A stretch of DNA of 64,000 bases from assembly GCA_033782935.1 (NCBI GenBank), contig JAWQEG010000167.1:2047501-2111500 (forward strand), written 5' to 3'. The notes beneath the pieces are model-generated. The model was not told the DNA's origin and did no database searches. It worked only from the letters and a program-made list of their open reading frames with translations. Positions 37,701-51,423 of the stretch are shown here, piece after piece. Each line of letters opens with the position of its first letter. Position 1 is the first letter of the stretch. Both the position numbers and the translations under genes were made by a program. Origin of the DNA: Petrolisthes cinctipes (taxonomy: Eukaryota > Arthropoda > Malacostraca > Decapoda > Porcellanidae).

Positions 37701-39337
37701 TGTATTTGAGATATAAACGGGTTCAGAAGATGCATGCACATATCAACTTTGGACACATAAAATAACGATTTTTAGCATGTTTTTAGCCTATATTTAGAAA
37801 ACATTCTAGCACTGAGTAGGCATGTACAGATCGCTTCTGGGACCCAAAATTATCGAATTTTTGTGTGTTTGGAGCATGAATTTGAGATAAAACGGGTACA
37901 GAAGATGCATGCACATATTGACTTTGGGCACCTAAAATATCGATTTTCAGCATGTTTGGGCCTGTATCTGAGTAGGCATGTACAAATCGCTTCTGGAACC
38001 CGAAAATATCGAATTTTTGTGTGTTTGGAGCATGAATTTGAGATATAAACGGGTACAGAAGATGCATGCACATATCAACTTTTGGGCACCTACAAGATCG
38101 ATTTTCAGTATGTTTTGGGCCTGTATTTTAAAAATACTCTAAACGGAGTAGGCATGTACAGATCGCTTCTGGGACCCCAAAATATCAATTTTTCGGGTGT
38201 TTTAGGCCTGAATTTGAGATATCGACTTTGGGCACTTAAAATATCGATTTTTAGCATGTTTTGGGCCTATATATTGAAAATATTCTAGCACTGAGTATAC
38301 ATGTACAGCTAGCTTCTGGAACCCCAAAATATCGAATTTTCGGGTTTTTTGAGCCTGAATTTGAGATATAAACGGGTACAGAAGATGCATTCACATATTG
38401 ACCTTGGGTACCTAAAATATCGATTTTCAGCATGTTTTGGGCCTGTATCTGAGTAGGCATGTACAGATCGTTTCTGGGACCCCAAAATATCGAGTTTTCG
38501 GGTGTTTGGAGCCTGAATTTGAGATATAAACGGGTACAGAAGATGAATGCACATATCGACTTTTCGGCACCTAAAAGATATATTTTCATTATGTTTTGGG
38601 CCTGTAATTTGAAAATACTCTAACAAGGAGTAGGCATGTACTGATCGCTTCTGGGACCCCAAAATATCGAATTTTCGTGTGTTTTGGGCATGAATTTGAG
38701 ATATCGATTTTGGGCACCTAAAATTTCGATTTATAGCATGATTTGGGCATATATTTTGAAAATATTCTAGCACTGAGTAGGCATCAAAAGATCGCTTCTG
38801 GGACTCCAAAATATCGAAATTTCGGGTGTTTTGAGCCTGAATTTGAGATATAAACGGGTACAGAAGATGCATGCACATATTGACTTTGGGCACCAAAAAT
38901 ATCGATTTTCAAGATGTTCTGGGCATGTATTTCGAAAATACTCTAACATGGAGTAGGCATGTACAGATCGCTTCTGGGACCCCAAAATATCGAATTTTTC
39001 GGGTGTTTTGGGCCTGAATTTGAGATATCGACTTTGGGCACCTAAAATACCGATTTTTAGCATGCTTTGGGTCTATATTTTGAAAATATTCTAGCACTGA
39101 GTAGGCATGTACAGGTCGCTTCTGGGACCCAAAATATCGAATTTTCGGGGGTTTTGAGGTTGAATTTGAGATATAAGCGGGTTCTGAAGATGCATGCACA
39201 TATCGACTTTTGGACACAAAAAATATCGATTTTGAGCATATTTTCATCTGTATCTTGAAAACATACTAACTAGAAGTAGGCATTGTACAGATCGCTTCTA
39301 GGACCAAAAACTTACGAATTTTCGGGTGTTTTGAGCC
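37701..39337 (+). repeat. 1,637-bp nested higher-order unit, copy 2
   Basis: This is a near-exact copy of 36,063-37,700. It carries a one-base loss near 37,888 (GAGATAAAACGGG instead of GAGATATAAACGGG) and CCCAAAATTATCGAA at about 37,850, both absent from the neighbouring copies. These are private mutations that arose after amplification. Confidence 0.9.
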
Positions 39338-40240
39338 TGTATTTGAGATATAAACGGGTTCAGAAGATGCATGCACATATCAACTTTGGACACATAAAAT
39401 AACGATTTTTAGCATGTTTTTAGCCTATATTTAGAAAACATTCTAGCACTGAGTAGGCATGTACAGATCGCTTCTGGGACCCAAAAATATCGAATTTTTG
39501 TGCGTTTGGAGCATGAATTTGAGATATAAACGGGTACAGAAGATGCATGCACATATTGACTTTGGGCACCTAAAATATCGATTTTCAGCATGTTTGGGCC
39601 TGTATCTGAGTAGGCATGTACAAATCGCTTCTGGAACCCGAAAATATCGAATTTTTGTGTGTTTGGAGCATGAATTTGAGATATAAACGGGTACAGAAGA
39701 TGCATGCACATATCAACTTTTGGGCACCTACAAGATCGATTTTCAGTATGTTTTGGGCCTGTATTTTAAAAATACTCTAAACGGAGTAGGCATGTACAGA
39801 TCGCTTCTGGGACCCCAAAATATCAATTTTTCGGGTGTTTTAGGCCTGAATTTGAGATATCGACTTTGGGCACTTAAAATATCGATTTTTAGCATGTTTT
39901 GGGCCTATATATTGAAAATATTCTAGCACTGAGTATGCATGTACAGCTAGCTTCTGGGACCCCAAAATATCGAATTTTCGGGTTTTTTGAGCCTGAATTT
40001 GAGATTTAAACGGGTACAGAAGATGCATTCACATATTGACCTTGGGTACCTAAAATATCGATTTTCAGCATGTTTTGGGCCTGTATCTGTGTAGGCATGT
40101 ACAGATCGTTTCTGGGACCCCAAAATATCGAGTTTTCGGGTGTTTGGAGCCTGAATTTGAGATATAAACGGGTACAGAAGATGAATGCACATATCGACTT
40201 TTCGGCACCTAAAAGATATATTTTCATTATGTTTTGGGCC
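39338..40240 (+). repeat. 1,638-bp nested unit, partial copy 3
   Basis: This follows the unit for about 900 bp. It then diverges at TTGAAATTATCTAACACGG, where other copies read TTGAAAATACTCTAACAAGG. Confidence 0.85.
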
Positions 40241-40829
40241 TGTAATTTGAAATTATCTAACACGGAGTAGGCATTTACAGATCGCTTCTGGGACCCCAAA
40301 ATATTGAATTTTCGTGTGTTTAGGGCATGAATTTCAGATATCGACTTTGGGCACCATAAAATTTCGATTTATAGCATGATTTGGGCATATATTTTGAAAA
40401 TATTCTAGCACTGAGTAGGCATGTACAGATCGCTTCTGAGACCCCAAAATATCGAATTTTCGGGTATTTTAAACCTGAATTTGAGATATAAACGGGTACA
40501 GAACATGCATGCGCATACCGACTTTTGGGCACCTAAAATATCGATTTTCAGTATGTTTTGGGCCTGTATTTTGAAAATACTCTAACACGGAGTAGCCATG
40601 TACAGATCGCTTCTGGGATCCAAAATATCGAATTTTCAGGTGTTTTGAGCCTGAATTTGAGATATAAACGATTACTGAAGATGCACGCACATATCAAATT
40701 TTGGGAACCTAAAATATCGATTTTGAGCATGTTTTGGATCTGTATCTTGAAAACATTCTAACTAGGAGTAGACATGTACAGATCGCTTCTAGGACCCAAA
40801 AATACCGAATTTTCGGGTGTTTGGAGCAT

Positions 40830-41860
40830 GAATATGAGATATAAACGGGTACAGAAGATGCATGCACATACTGACTTTGGGCACCTAAAATATCGATTTT
40901 CAGCATGTTTTTGGCCTGTATTTTGAAAAAAACTCTAACACGGAGTATGCATGTACAGATCACTTCTGGGACCCCAAAATATCGAATTTTCGGGGGGTTT
41001 GAGCCTGAATTTGAGATATAAACGGGTACTGAAGATGCATGCACATATCGACTTTTGGGCTCCTAAAATATCGATTTTTAGCATGTTTTGGGTCTGAATC
41101 TTGAAACCATTCTAACTAGGAGTAGGCATGTACAGATCGCTTCTAGGACCCAAAAATACCGAATTTTCGGGTGTTTGGAGCATGAATTTGAGATATAAAC
41201 AGGTACAGAAGATCCATGCACATATTGACTTTGAGCACCTAAAATATCGATTTTCAGCATGTTTTGGGCCTGTATTTTGAAAATACTCTAACGCGAAGTA
41301 GGCATGCACAGATCGCTTCTGGGACCCCAAAATATTGAATTTTCGTGTGTTTAGGGCATGAATTTCAGATATCGACTTTGGGCACCATAAAATTTCGATT
41401 TATAGCATGATTTGGGCATATATTTTGAAAATATTCTAGCACTGAGTAGGCATGTACAGATCGCTTCTGAGACCCCAAAATATCGAATTTTCGGGTATTT
41501 TAAACCTGAATTTGAGATATAAACGGGTACAGAACATGCATGCACATACCGACTTTTGGGCACCTAAAATATCGATTTTCAGTATGTTTTGGGCCTGTAT
41601 TTTGAAAATACTCTAACACGGAGTAGCCATGTACAGATCGCTTCTGGGATCCAAAATATCGAATTTTCAGGTGTTTTGAGCCTGAATTTGAGATATAAAC
41701 GATTACTGAAGATGCACGCACATATCAAATTTTGGGAACCTAAAATATCGATTTTGAGCATGTTTTGGATCTGTATCTTGAAAACATTCTAACTAGGAGT
41801 AGACATGTACAGATCGCTTCTAGGACCCAAAAATACCGAATTTTCGGGTGTTTGGAGCAT
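40830..41860 (+). repeat. Interposed 1,031-bp tandem duplication
   Basis: 40,289-41,319 and 41,320-42,350 correspond at an exact offset of 1,031. This places an additional 1,031-bp segment between the two 6,915-bp units. It contains both the end of a unit (GGTATTTTAAACC, AACGATTACTGAAG) and the start of the next (CACATACTGAC, AAAAAAACTCTAACACGG). It is therefore an unequal exchange across the unit boundary. Confidence 0.88.
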
Positions 41861-44800
41861 GAATATGAGATATAAACGGGTACAGAAGATGCATGCACAT
41901 ACTGACTTTGGGCACCTAAAATATCGATTTTCAGCATGTTTTTGGCCTGTATTTTGAAAAAAACTCTAACACGGAGTATGCATGTACAGATCACTTCTGG
42001 GACCCCAAAATATCGAATTTTCGGGGGGTTTGAGCCTGAATTTGAGATATAAACGTGTACTGAAGATGCATGCACATATCGACTTTTGGGCTCCTAAAAT
42101 ATCGATTTTTAGCATGTTTTGGGTCTGAATCTTGAAAACATTCTAACTAGGAGTAGGCATGTACAGATCGCTTCTAGGACCCAAAAATACCGAATTTTCG
42201 GGTGTTTGGAGCATGAATTTGAGATATAAACAGGTACAGAAGATCCATGCACATATTGACTTTGAGCACCTAAAATATCGATTTTCAGCATGTTTTGGGC
42301 CTGTATTTTGAAAATACTCTAACGCGAAGTAGGCATGCACAGATCGCTTCTGGGACCTAAAAATATCGAATTTTCGGGAGTTTTGAGCCTTAATTTGAGA
42401 TATAAACGGGTACAGAAGAGGCATGCACATATTGAATATAGCACCTAAAATATCGATTTTCAGCATGTTTTGGGCCTGTATCTGAGTAGGCATGTATAGA
42501 TCGCTTCTTGGACCCCAAAATACATAATTTTCGTGTGTGTGAAACCTGAATTTGAGATATAAACGGGTACAGAAGATGCCTGCACATATTGACTTTGGGC
42601 ATCTAAAATATCGATTTTCAGCATGTTTTGGGCCTGTATCTGATTAGGCATGCACAGATCGCTTCTGTGACCCCAAAATATCGAATTTTCTGGTGTTTGG
42701 AGCCTGAATTTGATATATAAACGGGTACAGAAGATGCATGCACATATTGACTTTGGGCACCTAAAATATCGATTTCAGCATATTTTGGGCCTGTATTTTG
42801 AAAATACTCTAACACGGAGTAGGCATGTACAGATGGCTTCTGGGACCCGAAAATATCGAATTTTTGTGTGTTTGGAGCATGAATTTGAGATATAAACGGG
42901 TACAGAAGATGCATGCACATATTAACTTTTGGGCACCTACAAGATCGATTTTCAGTATGTTTTGGGCCTGTATTTTGAAAATACTCTAAACGGAGTAGGC
43001 ATGTACAGATCGCTTCTGGGACCCCAAAATATCAATTTTTCGAGTGTTTTAGGTCTGAATTTGAGATATCGACTTTGGGCACTTAAAATATCGATTTTTA
43101 GTATGTTTTGGGCCTATATATAGAAAATATTCTAGCACTGAGTAGGCATCAAAAGATCGCTTCTGGGACTCCAAAATATCGAAATTTCGGGTGTTTTGAG
43201 CCTGAATTTGAGATATAAACGGGTACAGAAGATGCATGCACATATTGACTTTGGGCACCAAAAATATCGATTTTCAAGATGTTCTGGGCATGTATTTCGA
43301 AAATACTCTAACATGGAGTAGGCATGTACAGATCGCTTCTGGGACCCCAAAATATCGAATTTTTCGGGTGTTTTGGGCCTGAATTTGAGATATCGACTTT
43401 GGGCGCCTAAAATACCGATTTTTAGCATGCTTTGGGTCTATATTTTGAAAATATTCTAGCACTGAGTAGGCATGTACAGATCGCTTCTGGGACCCCAAAA
43501 TATCGAATTTTCGGGTTTTTTTAGCCTGAATTTGAGATATAAACGGGTACAGAAGATGCATGCACATATTGACTTTGGGTACCTAAAATATCGATTTTCA
43601 GCATGTTTTGGGCCTGTATCTGAGTAGGCATGTACAGATCGCTTCTGGGACCCCAAAATATCGAGTTTTCGGGTGTTTGGAGCCTGAATTTGAGATATAA
43701 ACGGGTACAGAAGATGAATGCACATATCGACTTTTCGGCACCTAAAAGATAGATTTTCATTATGTTTTGGGCCTGTAATTTGAAAATACGTTAACAAGGA
43801 GTAGGCATGTACTGATCGCTTCTGGGACCCCAAAATATCAATTTTTCGGGTGTTTTAGGCCTGAATTTGAGATATCGACTTTGGGCACTTAAAATATCGA
43901 TTTTTAGCATGTTTTGGGCCTATATATTGAAAATATTCTAGCACTGAGTATGCATGTACAGCTAGCTTCTGGGACCCCAAAATATCGAATTTTCGGGTTT
44001 TTTGAGCCTGTATTTGAGATATAAACGGGTTCAGAAGATGCATGCACATATCAACTTTGGACACATAAAATAACGATTTTTAGCATGTTTTTAGCCTATA
44101 TTTAGAAAACATTCTAGCACTGAGTAGGCATGTACAGATCGCTTCTGGGACCCAAAAATATCGAATTTTTGTGTGTTTGGAGCATGAATTTGAGATATAA
44201 ACGGGTACAGAAGATGCATGCACATATTGACTTTGGGCACCTAAAATATCGATTTTCAGCATGTTTGGGCCTGTATCTGAGTAGGCATGTACAAATCGCT
44301 TCTGGAACCCGAAAATATCGAATTTTTGTGTGTTTGGAGCATGAATTTGAGATATAAACGGGTACAGAAGATGCATGCACATATCAACTTTTGAGCACCT
44401 ACAAGATCGATTTTCAGTATGTTTTGGGCCTGTAATTTAAAAATACTCTAAACGGAGTAGGCATGTACAGATCGCTTCTGGGACCCCAAAATATCAATTG
44501 TTCGGGTGTTTTAAGCCTGAATTTGAGATATCGACTTTGGGCACTTAAAATATCGATTTTTAGCATGTTTTGGGCCTATATATTGAAAATATTCTAGCAC
44601 TGAGTATGCATGTACAGCTAGCTTCTGGGACCCCAAAATATCGAATTTTCGGGTTTTTTGAGCCTGAATTTGAGATATAAACGGGTACAGAAGATGCATT
44701 CACATATTGACCTTGGGTACCTAAAATATCGATTTTCAGCATGTTTTGGGCCTGTAACTGAGTAGGCATGTACAGATCGTTTCTGGGACCCCAAAATATC

Positions 44801-47800
44801 GAGTTTTCGGGTGTTTGGAGCCTGAATTTGAGATATAAACGGGTACAGAAGATGAATGCACATATCGACTTTTCGGCACCTAAAAGATATATTTTCATTA
44901 TGTTTTGGGCCTGTAATTTGAAAATACTCTAACAAGGAGTAGGCATGTACTGATCGCTTCTGGGACCCCAAAATATCGAATTTTCGTGTGTTTTGGGCAT
45001 GAATTTGAGATATCGACTTTGGGCACCTAAAATTTCGATTTATAGCATGATTTGGGCATATATTTTGAAAATATTCTAGCACTGAGTAGGCATCAAAAGA
45101 TCGCTTCTGGGACTCCAAAATATCGAAATTTCGGGTGTTTTGAGCCTGAATTTGAGATATAAACGGGTACAGAAGATGCATGCACATATTGACTTTGGGC
45201 ACCAAAAATATCGATTTTCAAGATGTTCTGGGCATGTATTTCGAAAATACTCTAACATGGAGTAGGCATGTACAGATCGCTTCTACGACCCCAAAATATC
45301 GAATTTTTCGGGTGTTTTGGGCCTGAATTTGAGATATCGACTTTGGGCACCTAAAATACCGATTTTTAGCATGCTTTGGGTCTATATTTTGAAAATATTC
45401 TAGCACTGAGTAGGCATGTACAGATTGCTTCTGGGACCCAAAATATCGAATTTTCGGGGGTTTTGAGGTTGAATTTGAGATATAAGCGGGTTCTGAAGAT
45501 GCATGCACATATCGACTTTTGGACACAAAAAATATCGATTTTGAGCATATTTTCATCTGTATCTTGAAAACATACTAACTAGAAGTAGGCATTGTACAGA
45601 TCGCTTCTAGGACCAAAAACTTACGAATTTTCGGGTGTTTTGAGCCTGTATTTGAGATATAAACGGGTTCAGAAGATGCATGCACATATCAACTTTGGAC
45701 ACATAAAATAACGATTTTTAGCATGTTTTTAGCCTATATTTAGAAAACATTCTAGCACTGAGTAGGCATGTACAGATCGCTTCTGGGACCCAAAAATATC
45801 GAATTTTTGTGTGTTTGGAGCATGAATTTGAGATATAAACGGGTACAGAAGATGCATGCACATATTGACTTTGGGCACCTAAAATATCGATTTTCAGCAT
45901 GTTTGGGCCTGTATCTGAGTAGGCATGTACAAATCGCTTCTGGAACCCGAAAATATCGAATTTTTGTGTGTTTGGAGCATGAATTTGAGATATAAACGGG
46001 TACAGAAGATGCATGCACATATCAACTTTTGGGCACCTACAAGATCGATTTTCAGTATGTTTTGGGCCTGTATTTTAAAAATACTCTAAACGGAGTAGGC
46101 ATGTACAGATCGCTTCTGGGACCCCAAAATATCAATTTTTCGGGTGTTTTAGGCCTGAATTTGAGATATCGACTTTGGGCACTTAAAATATCGATTTTTA
46201 GCATGTTTTGGGCCTATATATTGAAAATATTCTAGCACTGAGTATGCATGTACAGCTAGCTTCTGGAACCCCAAAATATCGAATTTTCGGGTTTTTTGAG
46301 CCTGAATTTGAGATATAAACGGGTACAGAAGATGCATTCACATATTGACCTTGGGTACCTAAAATATCGATTTTCAGCATGTTTTGGGCCTGTATCTGAG
46401 TAGGCATGTACAGATCGTTTCTGGGACCCCAAAATATCGAGTTTTCGGGTGTTTGGAGCCTGAATTTGAGATATAAACGGGTACAGAAGATGAATGCACA
46501 TATCGACTTTTCGGCACCTAAAAGATATATTTTCATTATGTTTTGGGCCTGTAATTTGAAAATACTCTAACAAGGAGTAGGCATGTACTGATCGCTTCTG
46601 GGACCCCAAAATATCGAATTTTCGTGTGTTTTGGGCATGAATTTGAGATATCGATTTTGGGCACCTAAAATTTCGATTTATAGCATGATTTGGGCATATA
46701 TTTTGAAAATATTCTAGCACTGAGTAGGCATCAAAAGATCGCTTCTGGGACTCCAAAATATCGAAATTTCGGGTGTTTTGAGCCTGAATTTGAGATATAA
46801 ACGGGTACAGAAGATGCATGCACATATTGACTTTGGGCACCAAAAATATCGATTTTCAAGATGTTCTGGGCATGTATTTCGAAAATACTCTAACATGGAG
46901 TAGGCATGTACAGATCGCTTCTGGGACCCCAAAATATCGAATTTTTCGGGTGTTTTGGGCCTGAATTTGAGATATCGACTTTGGGCACCTAAAATACCGA
47001 TTTTTAGCATGCTTTGGGTCTATATTTTGAAAATATTCTAGCACTGAGTAGGCATGTACAGATCGCTTCTGGGACCCAAAATATCGAATTTTCGGGGGTT
47101 TTGAGGTTGAATTTGAGATATAAGCGGGTTCTGAAGATGCATGCACATATCGACTTTTGGACACAAAAAATATCGATTTTGAGCATATTTTCATCTGTAT
47201 CTTGAAAACATACTAACTAGAAGTAGGCATTGTACAGATCGCTTCTAGGACCAAAAACTTACGAATTTTCGGGTGTTTTGAGCCTGTATTTGAGATATAA
47301 ACGGGTTCAGAAGATGCATGCACATATCAACTTTGGACACATAAAATAACGATTTTTAGCATGTTTTTAGCCTATATTTAGAAAACATTCTAGCACTGAG
47401 TAGGCATGTACAGATCGCTTCTGGGACCCAAAAATATCGAATTTTTGTGTGTTTGGAGCATGAATTTGAGATATAAACGGGTACAGAAGATGCATGCACA
47501 TATTGACTTTGGGCACCTAAAATATCGATTTTCAGCATGTTTGGGCCTGTATCTGAGTAGGCATGTACAAATCGCTTCTGGAACCCGAAAATATCGAATT
47601 TTTGTGTGTTTGGAGCATGAATTTGAGATATAAATGGGTACAGAAGATGCATGCACATATCAACTTTTGGGCACCTACAAGATCGATTTTCAGTATGTTT
47701 TGGGCCTGTATTTTAAAAATACTCTAAACGGAGTAGGCATGTACAGATCGCTTCTGGGACCCCAAAATATCAATTTTTCGGGTGTTTTAGGCCTGAATTT

Positions 47801-48777
47801 GAGATATCGACTTTGGGCACTTAAAATATCGATTTTTAGCATGTTTTGGGCCTATATATTGAAAATATTCTAGCACTGAGTATGCATGTACAGCTAGCTT
47901 CTGGGACCCCAAAATATCGAATTCTCGGGTTTTTTGAGCCTGAATTTGAGATTTAAACGGGTACAGAAGATGCATTCACATATTGACCTTGGGTACCTAA
48001 AATATCGATTTTCAGCATGTTTTGGGCCTGTATCTGAGTAGGCATGTACAGATCGTTTCTGGGACCCCAAAATATCGAGTTTTCGGGTGTTTGGAGCCTG
48101 AATTTGAGATATAAACGGGTACAGAAGATGAATGCACATATCGACTTTTCGGCACCTAAAAGATATATTTTCATTATGTTTTGGGCCTGTAATTTGAAAA
48201 TACTCTAACACGGAGTAGGCATTTACAGATCGCTTCTGGGACCCCAAAATATTGAATTTTCGTGTGTTTAGGGCATGAATTTCAGATATCGACTTTGGGC
48301 ACCATAAAATTTCGATTTATAGCATGATTTGGGCATATATTTTGAAAATATTCTAGCACTGAGTAGGCATGTACAGATCGCTTCTGAGACCCCAAAATAT
48401 CGAATTTTCGGGTATTTTAAACCTGAATTTGAGATATAAACGGGTACAGAACATGCATGCACATACCGACTTTTGGGCACCTAAAATATCGATTTTCAGT
48501 ATGTTTTGGGCCTGTATTTTGAAAATACTCTAACACGGAGTAGCCATGTACAGATCGCTTCTGGGATCCAAAATATCGAATTTTCAGGTGTTTTGAGCCT
48601 GAATTTGAGATATAAACGATTACTGAAGATGCACGCACATATCAAATTTTGGGAACCTAAAATATCGATTTTGAGCATGTTTTGGATCTGTATCTTGAAA
48701 ACATTCTAACTAGGAGTAGACATGTACAGATCGCTTCTAGGACCCAAAAATACCGAATTTTCGGGTGTTTGGAGCAT
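41861..48777 (+). repeat. 6,915-bp higher-order unit, copy 2
   Basis: This is the partner of 33,915-40,829. It contains the same nested 1,638-bp tandem (starts near 44,009, 45,647 and 47,285). It carries a few private changes, such as GCGCCTAAAATACCG near 43,404 and AAATGGGTACAGAAG near 47,632. Confidence 0.9.
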
Positions 48778-49490
48778 GAATTTGAGATATAAACAGGTAC
48801 AGAAGATCCATGCTCATATTGACTTTGAGCTCCTAAAATATCGATTTTCAGCATGTTTTGGGCCTGTATTTTGAAAAAAACTCTAACGCGAAGTAGGCAT
48901 GCACAGATCGCTTCTGGGACCCAAAAATATCGAATTTTTCGGTGTTTTGAGCCTGAATTTGAGATATAAACGGGTACAGAAGATGCATGCACATATTGAA
49001 TATAGCACCTAAAATATCGATTTTCAGCATGTTTTGGGCCTGTATCTGAGTAGGCATGTACAGATCGCTTGTTGGACCCCAAAATATATAATTTTCGTGT
49101 GCGTGAAACCTGAATTTGAGATATAAACGGGTACAGAAGATGCCTGCACATATTGACTTTGGGCATCTAAAATATCGATTTTCAGCATGTTTTGGGCCTG
49201 TATCTGATTAGGCATGTACAGATCGCTTCTGGGACCCCAAAATATCGAATTTTCTGATGTTTGGAGCCTGAATTTGATATATAAACGGGTACAGAAAATG
49301 CATGCACATATTGACTTTGGGCACCTAAAATATCGATTTCAGCATATTTTGGGCCTGTATTTTGAAAATACTCTAACACGGAGTAGGCATGTACAGATTG
49401 CTTCTGGGACCCCAAAATATCGAATTTTCGGGAGTTTTGAGCCTGTATTTGATATATAAACGGGTACAGAAGATGCATGCACATATCAAC
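48778..49490 (+). repeat. 6,915-bp higher-order unit, partial copy 3
   Basis: This matches 34,268-34,980 at offset 14,510. It therefore begins about 350 bp (two monomers) into the unit and stops after about 0.7 kb. Diagnostics are AGATCCATGCTCATATTGAC and GTGTGCGTGAAACC, variants of AGATCCATGCACATATTG and GTGTGTGTGAAACC. It is more diverged than copies 1 and 2 are from each other. Confidence 0.8.
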
Positions 49491-51423
49491 TTTTGGGCAC
49501 CTAAAATATCGATTTTGAGCATGTTTTGGGTCTGTATCTAGAAAACATTCTAACTAGGAGTTGGCATGTACAGATCGCTTCTAGAACCCAAAAATACTGA
49601 ATTTTCGGGTGTTTTGAGCCTGAATTTGAGATATAAACGTGTACAGAAGATGCATGCACATATCTACTTTGGGCACCTAAAATATGGATTTTCAGCATGT
49701 TTTGGGCCTGTATTTTGAAAATACTCTAAAACGGAGTAGGCATATACAGATCGCTTCTGGGACCCCAAAATATCGAATTTTCGGGTGTTTGGAGCCTGAA
49801 TTTGAGATATAAACGGGTACAGAAGATGCATGCATATATCGACTTTTGGGCACATAAAAGAGCGATTTTCAGTATGTTTTGGGCCTATATTTTGAAAATA
49901 TTCTAACACTGAGTAGGCATGTACAGATCGCCTCTGGGACCCCAAAATATCGAATTTTCTGGTGTTTAGGGCGTGAATTTGAGATATTGACTTTTGGCAC
50001 CTAAAATATCGATTTTTAGCATGTCTTGGGTCTATATTTTCAAAATATTCTAGCACTAAGTAGGCATGTACAGATCGCTTCTGAGACCCCAAAATATCGA
50101 ATTTTCGGGTATTTTGAGCCTGAATTTGAGATATAAATGGGTACAGAAGATGCATGCACATATTGACTTTGGGCACCTAAAATATCGATTTTCAGCATGT
50201 TTTGGGCCTGTATTTTGAAAATACTCTAACACGAAGTAGGCATGCACAGATCGCTTCTGGGACCCAAAAATATAGAATTTTCAGGTGTTTTGAGACTGAA
50301 TTTGAGATATCGACTTTGGGCACTTAAAATATCGATTTTTAGCATGTTTTGGGCCTATATTTTGAAAATACTCTAACACGGAGTAGGCATGTACAGATCG
50401 CTTCAGGGACCCAAAAATATCGAATTTTCGGGTGTTTTGAAGTTGAATTTGTGATATAAACGGGTGCAAAAGAGGCATACACATATTGACTTTGGGCACC
50501 TAAAATATCGATTTTCAGCATGTTTGGGCCTGTATCTGAGTAGGCAAGTACAAATCGCTTCTGGGACCCGAAAATATCGAATTTTTGTGTGTTTGGAGCA
50601 TGAATTTGAGATATAAACGGGTACAGAAGATGCATGCACATATCAACTTTTGGGCACCTACAAGATCGATTTTCAGTATGTTTTGGGCCTGTATTTTGAA
50701 AATACTCTAAACGGAGTAGGCATGTACAGATCGCTTCTGGGACCCCTAAATATCAATTTTTCGGGTGTTTTAGGCCTGAATTTGAGATATCGACTTTGGG
50801 AACTTAAAATATCGATTTTTAGCATGTTTTGGGCCTTTATATTGAAAATATTCTAGCACTGAGTATGCATGTACAGCTCGCTTCTGGGACCCCAAAATAT
50901 CGAATTTTCGGGTTTTTTGAGCCTGAATTTGAGATATAAACGGGTACAGAAGATGCATTCACATCTTGACCTTGGGTACCTAAAATATCGATTTTCAGCA
51001 TGTTTTGGGCCTGTATCTGAGTAGGCATGTAAAGATCGTTTCTGGGACCCCAAAATATCGAGTTTTCGGGTGTTTGGAGCCTGAATTTGAGTTATAAACG
51101 GGTACAGAAGATGAATGCACATATCGACTTTTCGGCACCTAAAAGATAGATTTTCATTATGTTTTGGGCCTGTAATTTGAAAATACTCTAACACGGAGTA
51201 GGCATGTACAGATCGCTTCTGGGACCCCAAAATATCGAATTTTCGGGTGTTTTGGGCATGAATTTGAGATATCGACTTTGGGCACCTAAAATTTCGATTT
51301 ATAGCATGATTTGGGCATATATTTTGAAAATATTCTAGCACTGAGTAGGCATGTACAGATCGCTTCTGAGACCCCAAAATATCGAATTTTCGGGTATTTT
51401 AAACCTGAATTTGAGATATAAAC
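49491..51423 (+). repeat. Transitional satellite segment
   Basis: These are mixed monomers between the two large higher-order arrays. From about 50.75 kb the sequence follows 20.4 kb and 26.7 kb (GCATGTACAGCTCG, CACATCTTGACCTTGGG, GGCACCTAAAAGATAGATTT), leading into the first 2,718-bp unit. The 49.5-50.6 kb part shows no exact partner that I could find in this window. Confidence 0.75.

Larger units (their letters stand above)
33915..40829 (+). repeat. 6,915-bp higher-order unit, copy 1
   Basis: This unit is repeated at 41,861-48,777 with an offset of 7,946-7,948, the difference being an interposed 1,031-bp duplication. It starts at GAATATGAGATATAAAC in a monomer with CACATACTGACTTTGGGC. Internally it contains 2.5 copies of a 1,638-bp tandem. 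Copies 1 and 2 are almost identical over 6.9 kb, with three 1-bp-scale length differences, so the duplication is recent. Confidence 0.9.
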
